Source: Chitinophaga varians
GTDB lineage: Bacteria > Bacteroidota > Bacteroidia > Chitinophagales > Chitinophagaceae
Direction: 5' to 3'
Assembly: GCF_012641275.1 (NCBI RefSeq)
Contig: NZ_JABAIA010000001.1
Coordinates: 1,922,001 to 1,986,000 of the forward strand
Length of the DNA stretch: 64,000 nt
Part shown: positions 36,149 through 43,912 of the stretch, in pieces
Layout of the letters: each line of letters begins with the position of its first letter
Position numbering within the stretch: position 1 is the stretch's first letter
Program-made: the position numbers and the translations under genes
Notes under the pieces: generated by a model
Told to the model about the DNA's origin: nothing
Databases searched by the model: none
Seen by the model: only the letters and a program-made list of their open reading frames with translations

Positions 36149-37315
36149 TCATGGTATTACGATGATCTTCTTTTTTTCTATTCTGAAATGGACCTTGCTT
36201 AGCTCGAGTATTCTCAGGACTTCTTCTATGCTGCTGTTGCGGGATATTTTACCACCGAATTCCCGGTCGGGGATATTGCCTTCATAGGCAATGTCCACAT
36301 CGTACCAGCGGGCTATCTGCCGCATGACGCCCGGCAGTTTTTCGTGGTTGAACTGAAAGTAGCCGTTTTTCCAGGCGATGATTTCATCAGTGTTTACATT
36401 ATCGACAACGGAGAGCCGGCCTGTCTGTTCCATGCGTAGCTGCTGACCGGGCCGCAGGGCTGTCTGCGCGCCGGCGGTATGTACTTTCACGGCGCCTTCC
36501 AGCAGGGTGGTCTGCATAGAAGTTTCTTCCGTATAGGCCATCACGTTAAAGTGTGTTCCCAGCACCTGTACGTCCATATTGCGGACTTTCACGTGGAAAG
36601 GTTTTTCCGGCATTTTCGCCACTTCAAAGTAGGCTTCCCCAGTAAGCTCCACTGTGCGGTCTGTGCTGGTGAAGGCTGTTGGATAACGCAGGCTGGAAGC
36701 CGCGTTGATCCAGACGTTGGTACCGTCCGGCAGCGTCACGCGGAACTGTCCGCCGCGGGGAATGGCCAGGGTATTGTATTGTACCGCTCCGGCAGCGTGA
36801 CTGCCGCTGGCCTGATAGGCCAGCTGGCCATTATTGACCTGCACTACCTGCACATTGCCTTGTTGCGCCAGGGCGCCGTTTCCGGCGCTGTCGAGCGTGA
36901 TAGTGCTGCCGTCTGCGAGCGTAAGCATGGCTTTATTGCTTCCCGGTGTCACCTCGTGCACTGCTGCCGCAGGATGGCCTGCCAGCTGCGGTTGTGGCCC
37001 GCGCGACCGCCACAGGGCGGCCGATGCTACGAGGACGGCCAGTATCACGGCTGCCGCAGCGGGGTATATCCAGCGGCGGCGCACAGGTACAACCGGCGTA
37101 TCTGCCGGGCGGATGGAGTCATAGATTTGTTCCATCCGTTCCGTATCGGCATGACCGTGTTTGTCCTTATCCTGCAACAGGGCCAGCAGGGCTTCTTTCC
37201 AGGCCTCCTCCCCATGGCCTTCCCGCAGGGTTTCCCAGAGCTGTGCGGTTTCTTCTTCGCTCAGCTCTTCGTTAAGATATCTTGTTATCAGGGTTGATAA
37301 AGGTGTTTGTTCCAT
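36149..37315 (-). CDS. FecR-family anti-sigma factor
   Basis: A 388-residue inner-membrane regulator: cytoplasmic helical N-terminus (1-80), transmembrane helix at about 83-102 (YPAAAAVILAVLVASAALW), periplasmic FecR domain (about 185-290, GGQFRVTLPDGTNVWINAASSLRYP, GEAYFEVAK) and DUF4974 at the C-terminus (about 315-388, LPGVMRQIARWYDVDIAYEG). It is encoded between its ECF sigma factor and the STN-SusC receptor and should transmit the receptor signal. It is larger than the other FecR in the window because of a Gln/Ala-rich segment after the membrane helix. Confidence 0.92.
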   Translation of the reverse strand: MEQTPLSTLITRYLNEELSEEETAQLWETLREGHGEEAWKEALLALLQDKDKHGHADTERMEQIYDSIRPADTPVVPVRRRWIYPAAAAVILAVLVASAALWRSRGPQPQLAGHPAAAVHEVTPGSNKAMLTLADGSTITLDSAGNGALAQQGNVQVVQVNNGQLAYQASGSHAAGAVQYNTLAIPRGGQFRVTLPDGTNVWINAASSLRYPTAFTSTDRTVELTGEAYFEVAKMPEKPFHVKVRNMDVQVLGTHFNVMAYTEETSMQTTLLEGAVKVHTAGAQTALRPGQQLRMEQTGRLSVVDNVNTDEIIAWKNGYFQFNHEKLPGVMRQIARWYDVDIAYEGNIPDREFGGKISRNSSIEEVLRILELSKVHFRIEKKKIIVIP

Positions 37316-37387
37316 AGCCGGTATGCGACGTTGTATGGTAAAGACGCGTCAACGGAACAGAGGGAGGTGCCGCCGGAAAAATATTTT

Positions 37388-37984
37388 TCAGTAGTGCCGG
37401 GCGAGGGTAGCTATTATGAAGAAGAATAAACCGGGATAATGCTCCAATAGCTTACGGAGCGTGGCCAGTGCCTGTACGATATAACTTTTTATCGTGATGC
37501 GGGAGAGGCCCATCGCACGGGCGATCTCTTCGTGCCCCATGCCTTCAAAGCGGCTCATGCGAAAAGCTTTCTGTTGCTGGGGAGGCAGGCGGTGGATGGC
37601 GGCGTGAATAGCATTTTCCAGTTCCCGGAATTCTGCCCGGGCTTCTGTGCCGGAGTGAGAGGTTTCGTGTTGGTAGTTCAGCAGGTACTGCCGGTAGGCG
37701 TCCTGGGAGGCTAATTTGCGCAGCCGGCTGTAGAGCAGGTTACGGGCCATGATAAAGAAGTAGGCGTCCAGCTTCTCCACCTGTGCCAGCTGCGCACGTT
37801 TTTCCCAGAGGGTCACAAATATCTCCTGGGCAATATCTTCAGCGATATCGGGAGAACGGGAGAGCAGCAGGGCGGAAGAATACACCGCATCCCAATGACG
37901 CACGAACAGTTCGCGGTAAGCTACCGCGTCCCCGTTGGCCAAACGTTTCAGTAGTTCGGTTTCATTATGTGGAATTGAATGCAT
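37388..37984 (-). CDS. ECF RNA polymerase sigma factor
   Basis: A 198-residue ECF sigma factor. Region 2: AYRELFVRHWDAVYSSALLLSRSPDIAEDIAQEIFVTLWEKR in the first 70 residues; region 4: LPPQQQKAFRMSRFEGMGHEEIARAMGLS... around residues 130-180, with a short hydrophobic end (GLFFFIIATLARHY). The frame opens three codons earlier at a TTG, but the ATG (MHSIPHNETELL) is used. First gene of the five-gene operon sigma-FecR-SusC-SusD-FAD oxidoreductase. It should activate that operon when the receptor is occupied. Confidence 0.92.
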   Translation of the reverse strand: MHSIPHNETELLKRLANGDAVAYRELFVRHWDAVYSSALLLSRSPDIAEDIAQEIFVTLWEKRAQLAQVEKLDAYFFIMARNLLYSRLRKLASQDAYRQYLLNYQHETSHSGTEARAEFRELENAIHAAIHRLPPQQQKAFRMSRFEGMGHEEIARAMGLSRITIKSYIVQALATLRKLLEHYPGLFFFIIATLARHY

Positions 37985-38039
37985 CGTTGGCAAACCCGGC
38001 TGCCTCTTATTATACCCGGAGTTTTAAAAATAATAAAAC

Positions 38040-38990
38040 TTATTTATTGTCCAGCCATACCACCTTCTGTTCGGAAGTATGTTGCTGGCCAATAACATTG
38101 CGGTAGAGATCGGGGCGGCGGGCTTTCCGGTAGCGGTAGCCGCCGGCCTGTTGCAGCTTTTCGGGCGTCAGGGTGGCGATGGCGAAATCGTTGCCCAGTT
38201 TGCGGCATTCGGCCAGGATATCACCGAACGGGTCCAGTATCATGGAGCAGCCGTTTTTCAGCTGATCGTCGTCCATACCGATAGGGTTGGAGAAAACTAC
38301 GTATACGGCGTTGTCATACGCACGGGCGGGCAACCATTTCATGAGCCAGCCGCGGCCTTTGAGGCTGTCAAATTCCAGCCGCAGGGAAGTAGGGTCGGCT
38401 TCGCGGTTCAGCCACAGGGCAGGGTCTACAAATCCGGCGCCAGGGCGGGAAGAAGGGGTACACATGGTCACGTGGGGCATAAAGATGATATCAGCCCCCA
38501 GCAACGCGGTGGCCCTTACATTTTCGATCACGTTGTTATCGTAGCAGATCAGGATACCGCATTTCCAGCCCAGCAGGTCAAACACCACATATTCATCGCC
38601 CGGCGTCAGGTGAGGATTGATAAATGGATGCAGCTTACGGTATTTGGCCACCAGTCCGTTTTTATCGACACATACGTAGGCTTTGTACAGTTTATCGGCA
38701 GCATCTTTTTCAAAGAGGCCCGCCAGAACAGCGATATTGTGTTCACGGGCAATAGCGGTAAGCCGTTGGATACTGGGACCGTCCGGAATAAATTCAGCCA
38801 GGTCCAGCATCTGCTCTTTGGAAAGATGGCGGGCAAAGGTGTAGCCGGTCACGGAGCACTCGTGAAAGGCAATGGCCTGGGCGCCCTGAGCGGCTGCCTG
38901 GGCGGCCATATCGTTTATCTGTTGGAGGTTATAGGCCTTGTCTCCACTTTTGTTCTCAAATTGGGCGGTTGCTACTTTTAACTTTTCCAT
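38040..38990 (-). CDS. Nitrilase-family carbon-nitrogen hydrolase
   Basis: A 316-residue cytoplasmic enzyme of the nitrilase superfamily with the complete triad Glu 44 (AFHECSVTGY), Lys 119 (YRKLHPF) and Cys 149 (GILICYDNN). Such enzymes hydrolyse amides or carbamoyl groups with ammonia release. The insertion around residues 175-210 (MCTPSSRPGAGFVDPALW) is seen in aliphatic-amidase-like members. It lies 15 bp downstream of a YdeI-family gene and is upstream of the ECF sigma gene, but its own role in that operon is doubtful because the spacing is 55 bp and no functional link is evident. Substrate not assigned. Confidence 0.88.
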   Translation of the reverse strand: MEKLKVATAQFENKSGDKAYNLQQINDMAAQAAAQGAQAIAFHECSVTGYTFARHLSKEQMLDLAEFIPDGPSIQRLTAIAREHNIAVLAGLFEKDAADKLYKAYVCVDKNGLVAKYRKLHPFINPHLTPGDEYVVFDLLGWKCGILICYDNNVIENVRATALLGADIIFMPHVTMCTPSSRPGAGFVDPALWLNREADPTSLRLEFDSLKGRGWLMKWLPARAYDNAVYVVFSNPIGMDDDQLKNGCSMILDPFGDILAECRKLGNDFAIATLTPEKLQQAGGYRYRKARRPDLYRNVIGQQHTSEQKVVWLDNK

Positions 38991-39004
38991 TGTTTCGTAT
39001 AGTC

Positions 39005-39592
39005 TTAATAGTTATATTTTTTCACTTTCTTTCCCTCTGCGCAGTCCCGTATCAGCTCGGCCAGCCGTTTCTCCCGGGTGGCGGCTTGTTTGCCTGTCAT
39101 CACCCAGTGGGCGGTGTGCTTACGATAGGAAGCCGCCATTCTCTGATAGAAGGCCCAGGCTTTTTCGTTGGCGCGGAACTGTTGCTCATATTCCTTCGAG
39201 AGCTTCTCCGACTCTTCCAGCTCATAAGTATAAATGGCGGAACGCTTCAGTTCCCGTTTGTTGAAAGCGGCGAGGCCGGCCGGCATCATACGGCCTTCGC
39301 GGGTAAGATCCTCCACCTTCTTGATATTAATGGCGCTCCAGATGCTTTTAGCCTTGCGGGGCGTAAAGCGGATGGTGTAACTCTCCGCGTCGATGGATTT
39401 GCGGACACCGTCTATCCAGCCGTAACAGATCGCTTCGTCCACTGACTCCGACCATGACATCGATTTTTTTCCCGAACCGGTCTTGTAATATCCAACCAGC
39501 AACTCGTCTGCCTTATGATGATTTTTATCCAGCCATTTACGGAAGGCGGCCCCTGTCTCAAAAAATACAGGCTCATTTGGATTTTTTGTCAT
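39005..39592 (-). CDS. YdeI/OmpD-associated family protein
   Basis: A 195-residue protein with the YdeI signature: EPVFFETGAAFRKWLDKNHHKADELLVGYYKTGSGKKS-type start (FRKWLDKNH, LLVGYYK), then SMSWSESVDEAICYGWIDG and RFTPRKAKSIWSAINI, and a C-terminal YdeI helical region with LAELIRDCAEGKKVKKYNY. Related E. coli and Gram-positive members are linked to resistance against cationic peptides or to an unknown cytoplasmic function. It starts at MTKNPNEP and is likely co-transcribed with the nitrilase gene downstream. Function is not established. Confidence 0.85.
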   Translation of the reverse strand: MTKNPNEPVFFETGAAFRKWLDKNHHKADELLVGYYKTGSGKKSMSWSESVDEAICYGWIDGVRKSIDAESYTIRFTPRKAKSIWSAINIKKVEDLTREGRMMPAGLAAFNKRELKRSAIYTYELEESEKLSKEYEQQFRANEKAWAFYQRMAASYRKHTAHWVMTGKQAATREKRLAELIRDCAEGKKVKKYNY

Positions 39593-39610
39593 GTGGATAT
39601 TTGATTATTG

Positions 39611-39818
39611 GATTTACGGATTTTCTGATCTACGAATTTCGGGGATTTGATAACAGCGTATCGTAAAACTTTTGTCTAAAAAGTTACCCAATAATTTTAA
39701 ATAAAACTTCAAAAATTCTGCTAAAGAGAAAGAGAAAATGCGACGAATTCCCAAAATCATCAGATCAACCACCCCGTAACCAGATGGCTCAATCTTCCAA
39801 CCTGCAAATCCGTAAATC
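39611..39818. repeat. Intergenic inverted repeat region, AT-rich
   Basis: The 310-bp gap between the divergent YdeI and AHSA1 genes holds an exact 13-bp inverted repeat, GATTTACGGATTT at 39611-39623 and AAATCCGTAAATC at 39806-39818, flanked by looser copies (GATTTAGGGATTTT read on the minus strand at about 39823-39836; GGGGATTTGA at 39641-39650). The composition is clearly richer in A+T than the neighbouring genes. It resembles the degenerate GATTT-type intergenic repeats of Bacteroidota. No gene is seen in it; the AHSA1 promoter lies at its right end. Confidence 0.6.
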
Positions 39819-39876
39819 AAAAAAATCCCTAAATCAGAATAGCCAAATAATAAAATGCCAAAATCCAAAAATGGTC

Positions 39877-39884
39877 TAGTTTTG
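39877..39884 (+). promoter_or_regulatory. -7 promoter element for the AHSA1-like gene
   Basis: TAGTTTTG (TAnnTTTG) ends 18 nt before the chosen ATG. It lies inside the longest possible frame and therefore decides for the downstream start. Confidence 0.5.
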
Positions 39885-39902
39885 GGCAAGCAGAAAACTG
39901 AT

Positions 39903-40286
39903 ATGAAAGATTTCAAGAAATACTTTAGCATTCCGGCAGAACCGGAAGAAGTGTATGCCGCGCTGACCAATCCGGCCACCATACAATTATGGACAGGTGA
40001 GGTAGCGGAAATGTCCACTGAACCGGGGTCTGAATTTGCCCTCTGGGAGGAAAGCATTGTGGGTAAGAACCTGGAATTTGAACCGGGGAAGAAGATTGTG
40101 CAACAATGGTATTTTGGGGAAGATGAAGAAGCGCCCTCCATTGTCACCATCATTTTGCACCAGGGCAAAAAAGGCACCGATGTGGAATTAAGGCATACCA
40201 ACATTCCGGACGAAGCCTTTGAGGACATTACTACCGGCTGGCAGGAAGCCTATTTCGGTTCCCTGATAGATTTTTATAAGGAATAG
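39903..40286 (+). CDS. SRPBCC/AHSA1-domain protein
   Basis: A 127-residue single-domain protein of the START/SRPBCC superfamily (AHSA1 or CalC type): FSIPAEPEEVYAALTNPATIQLWTGE at the start and TTGWQEAYFGSLIDFYKE at the end, the last helix lining the ligand cavity. It starts at MKDFKKYFS; an ATG 16 codons upstream lies before the promoter element. Proteins of this kind bind hydrophobic ligands or assist chaperones, and the specific role is unknown. It ends against a convergent SUKH gene with a hairpin between. Confidence 0.82.
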   Translation: MKDFKKYFSIPAEPEEVYAALTNPATIQLWTGEVAEMSTEPGSEFALWEESIVGKNLEFEPGKKIVQQWYFGEDEEAPSIVTIILHQGKKGTDVELRHTNIPDEAFEDITTGWQEAYFGSLIDFYKE

Positions 40287-40290
40287 TCAG

Positions 40291-40320
40291 ATCGCCGGCC
40301 TGCCTTCGCAAAGCCGGCGA
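40291..40320. terminator. Hairpin between convergent genes
   Basis: Perfect 8-bp stem TCGCCGGC/GCCGGCGA (40292-40299 with 40313-40320) in the 43-bp gap between the AHSA1-like and SUKH genes. On the plus strand it is followed by TTGGTTATTTTAA; the T tail is weak. Confidence 0.55.
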
Positions 40321-40329
40321 TTGGTTATT

Positions 40330-40974
40330 TTAATCATTTGTCTGATAGGGGAAGCTGCTGTCCAGCCAGTCAAAACCGATCTCTGCTTCCAGGATGTCAC
40401 GCAGCTCATCTTCCGTGATCACCCCTTTTGCATATATGCCGGCTGCAATCTCCTGCTGGCGCGGTGAAAGATAACGGCTATGTGTACGCAGGTAATTACC
40501 TGCATTAACGGCCTGGTCTCCCTCCGTGATCAGCCCCGGATATTCAGGGTCTTGTTCGGTCAACGTTTCCAGCAAACGCGCAAAAATGAAGTCCTGCAGG
40601 TTTTTAGCCATGATCACCGCTTCATTGGAATCGTGATAGACTAACACGATGGGCACATCATCACCATCTTTCAGGTTGTAATAAAAGGCATACCAGTCAC
40701 CGGCGCCGGTGTAGCCCAATGGCACAAACCGGTGGGTTTTATCGGCAAACAACATACCCTCTGCTACTTCCCGGGAAATATCTTCCTGTTCAATGATTTC
40801 AAAATCGTTGGCAAACAGTAAAAAAGGCGGATTGTCCTTTACACGGGGAAACTCGGTGGCATACCATCCCGGGCCCAGTTTGCCCCAGGACAACATACCG
40901 TCCCTGTCCAGTTGTTTGTACAGCGCAGGGTATTCAAATTGATGTTCTTGTTCTATTGTTTCCAGTGTCGTCAT
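40330..40974 (-). CDS. SMI1/KNR4 (SUKH) family protein
   Basis: A 214-residue protein whose N-terminal 150 residues have the SUKH layout: IEQEHQFEYPALYKQLDRDGML, then FLLFANDFEIIEQEDIS and FVPLGYTGAGDWYAFYYNL, ending in VYHDSNEAVIMAKNLQDFIF. The C-terminal 60 residues are a separate helical part (LSPRQQEIAAGIYAKGVITEDELRDILEAEIG). SUKH proteins are often immunity factors for polymorphic toxins, but no toxin gene, Rhs repeat or secretion effector lies nearby, so this may be an orphan or have a housekeeping role. It could be co-transcribed with the phosphoesterase gene 34 bp upstream. Confidence 0.78.
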   Translation of the reverse strand: MTTLETIEQEHQFEYPALYKQLDRDGMLSWGKLGPGWYATEFPRVKDNPPFLLFANDFEIIEQEDISREVAEGMLFADKTHRFVPLGYTGAGDWYAFYYNLKDGDDVPIVLVYHDSNEAVIMAKNLQDFIFARLLETLTEQDPEYPGLITEGDQAVNAGNYLRTHSRYLSPRQQEIAAGIYAKGVITEDELRDILEAEIGFDWLDSSFPYQTND

Positions 40975-41008
40975 CTTTCGCTATCGTTTTGGCATGGAAA
41001 GATACGGC

Positions 41009-41845
41009 TTATTTACGCACTGCTGTACGTTTAAAAGATTGCTCTCCCTGTTTCTGATAAGGGTTCATTACAAATGACAGTACGCTGCCGTCCTGTTTGA
41101 GTTCCACTACCCGGAAGCCATGGTATTCCACGCCCCAGCTGCCGCCTACGTGCCCGTCCCACAGGAAGGGAATTTTTTCATCCAGCATTTTCACACTGTC
41201 TTCCTGGTGGTCGTGACCGTTAAACACGGCCCGTACATTGGGATATTGTTTGATGAGCGCCTGGAATTCCGGCGCATCGATGCCGTGTTTGGTCCATTTC
41301 ACCGGGGTGATATGCACGAAGATGAAGATGTTGGCGGCTTTCTTATGTTGTTCCAGTTTTTCACGGAACCAGGCCACGTCCGGACTGAGATAATTCCCTT
41401 TGATATCCGCCGTATCGCCCAGCAGGATCACATTGTCGCCAAATACCACGTCATGATTGAGCGGGAAGCCCCATGCCTGTTGCCATACTTCCGGGGTAAC
41501 CTGGTCGTGGTTGCCGCGGGTGGCATACACTTTAGGGTGAATTTGTTTAAACATGGCCGCGGCGGGCACCATGAAGGAGGGGTCGTTGTGGACCACGTCG
41601 CCGTTCAGTACGAAGAAAGCGCAGGGGTTATCTTTTTCGTACGTACGGAACGCTTTCTCGAGGTCCTTATAATATTGTTCCCATTCCGTTTTCGGTTCGC
41701 CATAATGCCAGTCGGAGCCGATGGCGAAACGAAATACGGTCTTGTTTTTAAAGTCCTTGCCGGTGGCGGCGGTAACGATCTTGCCGCAGGCCTGGATAAC
41801 GATAGCGGCCGATACGCCGCGGAAGAATTCGCGTCTGTTCATCAT
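41009..41845 (-). CDS. Tat-exported metallophosphoesterase
   Basis: A 278-residue calcineurin-like phosphoesterase. A twin-arginine leader (MMNRREFFRGVSAAIVIQACG) precedes the metal motifs in order: SDWHYGEP, NGDVVHND, TRGNHDQVTP, then FVHITPVKW and NGHDHQED, so the dimetal site is complete. It should hydrolyse phosphomonoesters or diesters in the periplasm. A Cys near residue 20 could make it a Tat lipoprotein. Two adjacent ATG codons can serve as start. The 467 bp upstream are non-coding. Confidence 0.88.
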   Translation of the reverse strand: MMNRREFFRGVSAAIVIQACGKIVTAATGKDFKNKTVFRFAIGSDWHYGEPKTEWEQYYKDLEKAFRTYEKDNPCAFFVLNGDVVHNDPSFMVPAAAMFKQIHPKVYATRGNHDQVTPEVWQQAWGFPLNHDVVFGDNVILLGDTADIKGNYLSPDVAWFREKLEQHKKAANIFIFVHITPVKWTKHGIDAPEFQALIKQYPNVRAVFNGHDHQEDSVKMLDEKIPFLWDGHVGGSWGVEYHGFRVVELKQDGSVLSFVMNPYQKQGEQSFKRTAVRK

Positions 41846-42312
41846 GTGTTAAAATTAGTTTTTCCCCGATGGAATCGATGGCTACAGTTTATATATTAAC
41901 AGAATGGTAAAATCTGTGACCGATGTATAAATAATGTCAATAATAACAGCCGGACATTATAAAAATCATGTTCACTATGAGCCCACGCAATCCTTGAAAA
42001 GTACAATGATGCGTGATATAGCCTTGTCCGTTAAAAAAATATCAGGCTTATACAAGATAATATCAATCATTCAAAAGCCATAATCATATGTAACATTTCC
42101 TCATATATTATATTATAAATATTTGATTATCAATATATTAATTCAAAAACATCCATCGATTGCAATCAGATTTTTTCCATGAGCACCGGGCAACTTTCAA
42201 TTTATTCAGAAAGAATTGTAATCAGATTGTTAATATTACCCTGAATCCTTCATTTTCTTACCCTCGCTAAATGTTTTGATTGTAACTTTGCACCTCGAAT
42301 AAAAATGGGGTT
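41846..42312. other. Non-coding AT-rich gap upstream of mqo
   Basis: No gene is visible. It holds the divergent leaders of the phosphoesterase and mqo genes, a direct repeat TTGCAATCAGATT (42160-42172) / TTGTAATCAGATT (42216-42228) 56 bp apart, the palindrome GATTGCAATC overlapping the first copy, and the mqo -7 element near the right end. Confidence 0.6.
42283..42290 (+). promoter_or_regulatory. -7 promoter element for mqo
   Basis: TAACTTTG (TAnnTTTG) ends 22 nt before the mqo ATG, implying a leader of roughly 15-18 nt. A T-rich stretch lies at the -33 position but without TTTG. Confidence 0.55.
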
Positions 42313-43836
42313 ATGTTTAGAAGCAAGCGTACGTCTGAAACAGGTCCGGATGTGGTTTTAATCGGCGCAGGAATCATGAGCGCCACCCTGGGTACACTCC
42401 TCAAAGAGCTGCAGCCAGAATTGACCATCGAAATTTATGAGCGACTGGATATGGCAGCTGCAGAAAGTTCCGATGCATGGAACAATGCAGGTACCGGTCA
42501 CTCTGCTTTTTGTGAGCTGAACTACACGCCGCAGAAGCAGGATGGCTCTGTGGAAATTAAAAAAGCCGTGAATATTGCCGAGCAGTTTGAAGTGTCCCGG
42601 CAGTTCTGGGCTTATCTGGTAGAAAACAACATTATTTCCAACCCGCAAGCGTTTATCCAGAGTATCCCCCACATGAGTTTTGTTTGGGGAGAAGAGAACG
42701 TGGACTACCTGAAGAAGCGTTACAAAGCTTTGCAACAGTGCCATCTCTTTAAAAAGATGGAATACTCCGAAGATAAAGAACAACTGCAGGCATGGATGCC
42801 GCTGGTGATGGAGGGTCGCGACCCGAACCAGAAAGTGGCGGCCACGCACATGGAAATGGGCACAGACGTGAACTTCGGCGCCCTGAGCCGTGCATTGTTC
42901 AATCACCTCGAACAGCAGGATGGCGTTACCATCTATTTTAATCACGACGTACGTGATATGAAAAGAGCCGATGACGGCGGCTGGCAGATCAAGGTGAAAA
43001 ACCGCGAAACCCGCGAAAAGAAAACCATTAAAACCGACTTCGTTTTCATCGGCGCCGGCGGTGGTTCGCTCCCCCTCCTCGAAAAATCTGATATCCCTGA
43101 AGGCAAAGGCTTCGGTGGTTTCCCGGTAAGCGGCCAGTGGCTGCGTTGCACCAACCCCGACATCATTGCGCAACATCAGGCGAAAGTATATGGTAAGGCC
43201 TCTGTAGGCGCACCTCCCATGTCAGTGCCCCACCTCGATACCCGCATGATCGACGGTGAAAGAGCCCTGCTGTTCGGCCCCTACGCCGGATTCTCCACCA
43301 AATTCCTGAAAAACGGCTCCTTCCTGGATTTGCCTAAATCTATCAGTCTGGATAATATCCACCCGATGGTATCTGCCGGCCTTGATAATATTCCGTTGAC
43401 GAAATACCTCATCGCACAGGTACGCCAGAAACCGGAAGACAGGCTGGAAGCGCTCCGCGAATACTATCCGGAAGCCCGCATGGAGGACTGGAAACTGGAA
43501 ATTGCCGGTCAGCGTGTACAGGTGATCAAAAAAGATCCTGAACATGGCGGCATCCTGGAATTCGGTACTGAAGTTGTCAGCGCGGCCGACGGTTCTATCG
43601 CCGCCCTGCTCGGCGCTTCTCCCGGAGCATCCACCGCAGTGTCTATTATGCTCAACCTGCTGAAACGTTGTTTTAAAGACTACGTGGAAACAGAAGCATG
43701 GCAGCTGAAACTGAAAAAAATGATCCCTTCCTATGGCCAGTCCCTGCTCAACAATCCGCAACTGTGCGAAGAGCTGCGTACCTGGACCACGGAAGTACTG
43801 GAACTGAAAGCCATGCAGGCTGTAGGCCAGGATTAA
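42313..43836 (+). CDS. mqo: Malate:quinone oxidoreductase
   Basis: A 507-residue peripheral membrane flavoprotein that oxidises L-malate to oxaloacetate and passes electrons to the quinone pool, bypassing NAD-dependent malate dehydrogenase. Family features: FAD motif DVVLIGAGIMSATLGTLL near residue 15, AAESSDAWNNAGTGHSAFCELNYTP near 50, a second FAD segment FIGAGGGSLPLLEKS and PVSGQWLRC, and GASPGASTAVSIMLNLL near the C-terminus. The length is normal. The gene stands alone with its own promoter element and a strong terminator. Confidence 0.96.
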   Translation: MFRSKRTSETGPDVVLIGAGIMSATLGTLLKELQPELTIEIYERLDMAAAESSDAWNNAGTGHSAFCELNYTPQKQDGSVEIKKAVNIAEQFEVSRQFWAYLVENNIISNPQAFIQSIPHMSFVWGEENVDYLKKRYKALQQCHLFKKMEYSEDKEQLQAWMPLVMEGRDPNQKVAATHMEMGTDVNFGALSRALFNHLEQQDGVTIYFNHDVRDMKRADDGGWQIKVKNRETREKKTIKTDFVFIGAGGGSLPLLEKSDIPEGKGFGGFPVSGQWLRCTNPDIIAQHQAKVYGKASVGAPPMSVPHLDTRMIDGERALLFGPYAGFSTKFLKNGSFLDLPKSISLDNIHPMVSAGLDNIPLTKYLIAQVRQKPEDRLEALREYYPEARMEDWKLEIAGQRVQVIKKDPEHGGILEFGTEVVSAADGSIAALLGASPGASTAVSIMLNLLKRCFKDYVETEAWQLKLKKMIPSYGQSLLNNPQLCEELRTWTTEVLELKAMQAVGQD

Positions 43837-43862
43837 TCAGCGTTTAACCTGTTTTATATACA

Positions 43863-43890
43863 AAAGCCCCTGCGGAAACGCAGGGGCTTT
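43863..43890. terminator. Bidirectional terminator after mqo
   Basis: Perfect 12-bp stem AAAGCCCCTGCG/CGCAGGGGCTTT with a GAAA tetraloop, A-rich before and TTTGTCGTTTC after, between mqo and the convergent T9SS protein gene. Confidence 0.88.
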
Positions 43891-43912
43891 GTCGTTTCTA
43901 AGCGTTATGTAT

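Noticed and set aside
38079..38981. 300-codon plus-strand frame over the nitrilase gene
   Set aside because: The minus-strand gene has the full Glu-Lys-Cys triad; the plus frame has no recognisable domain.
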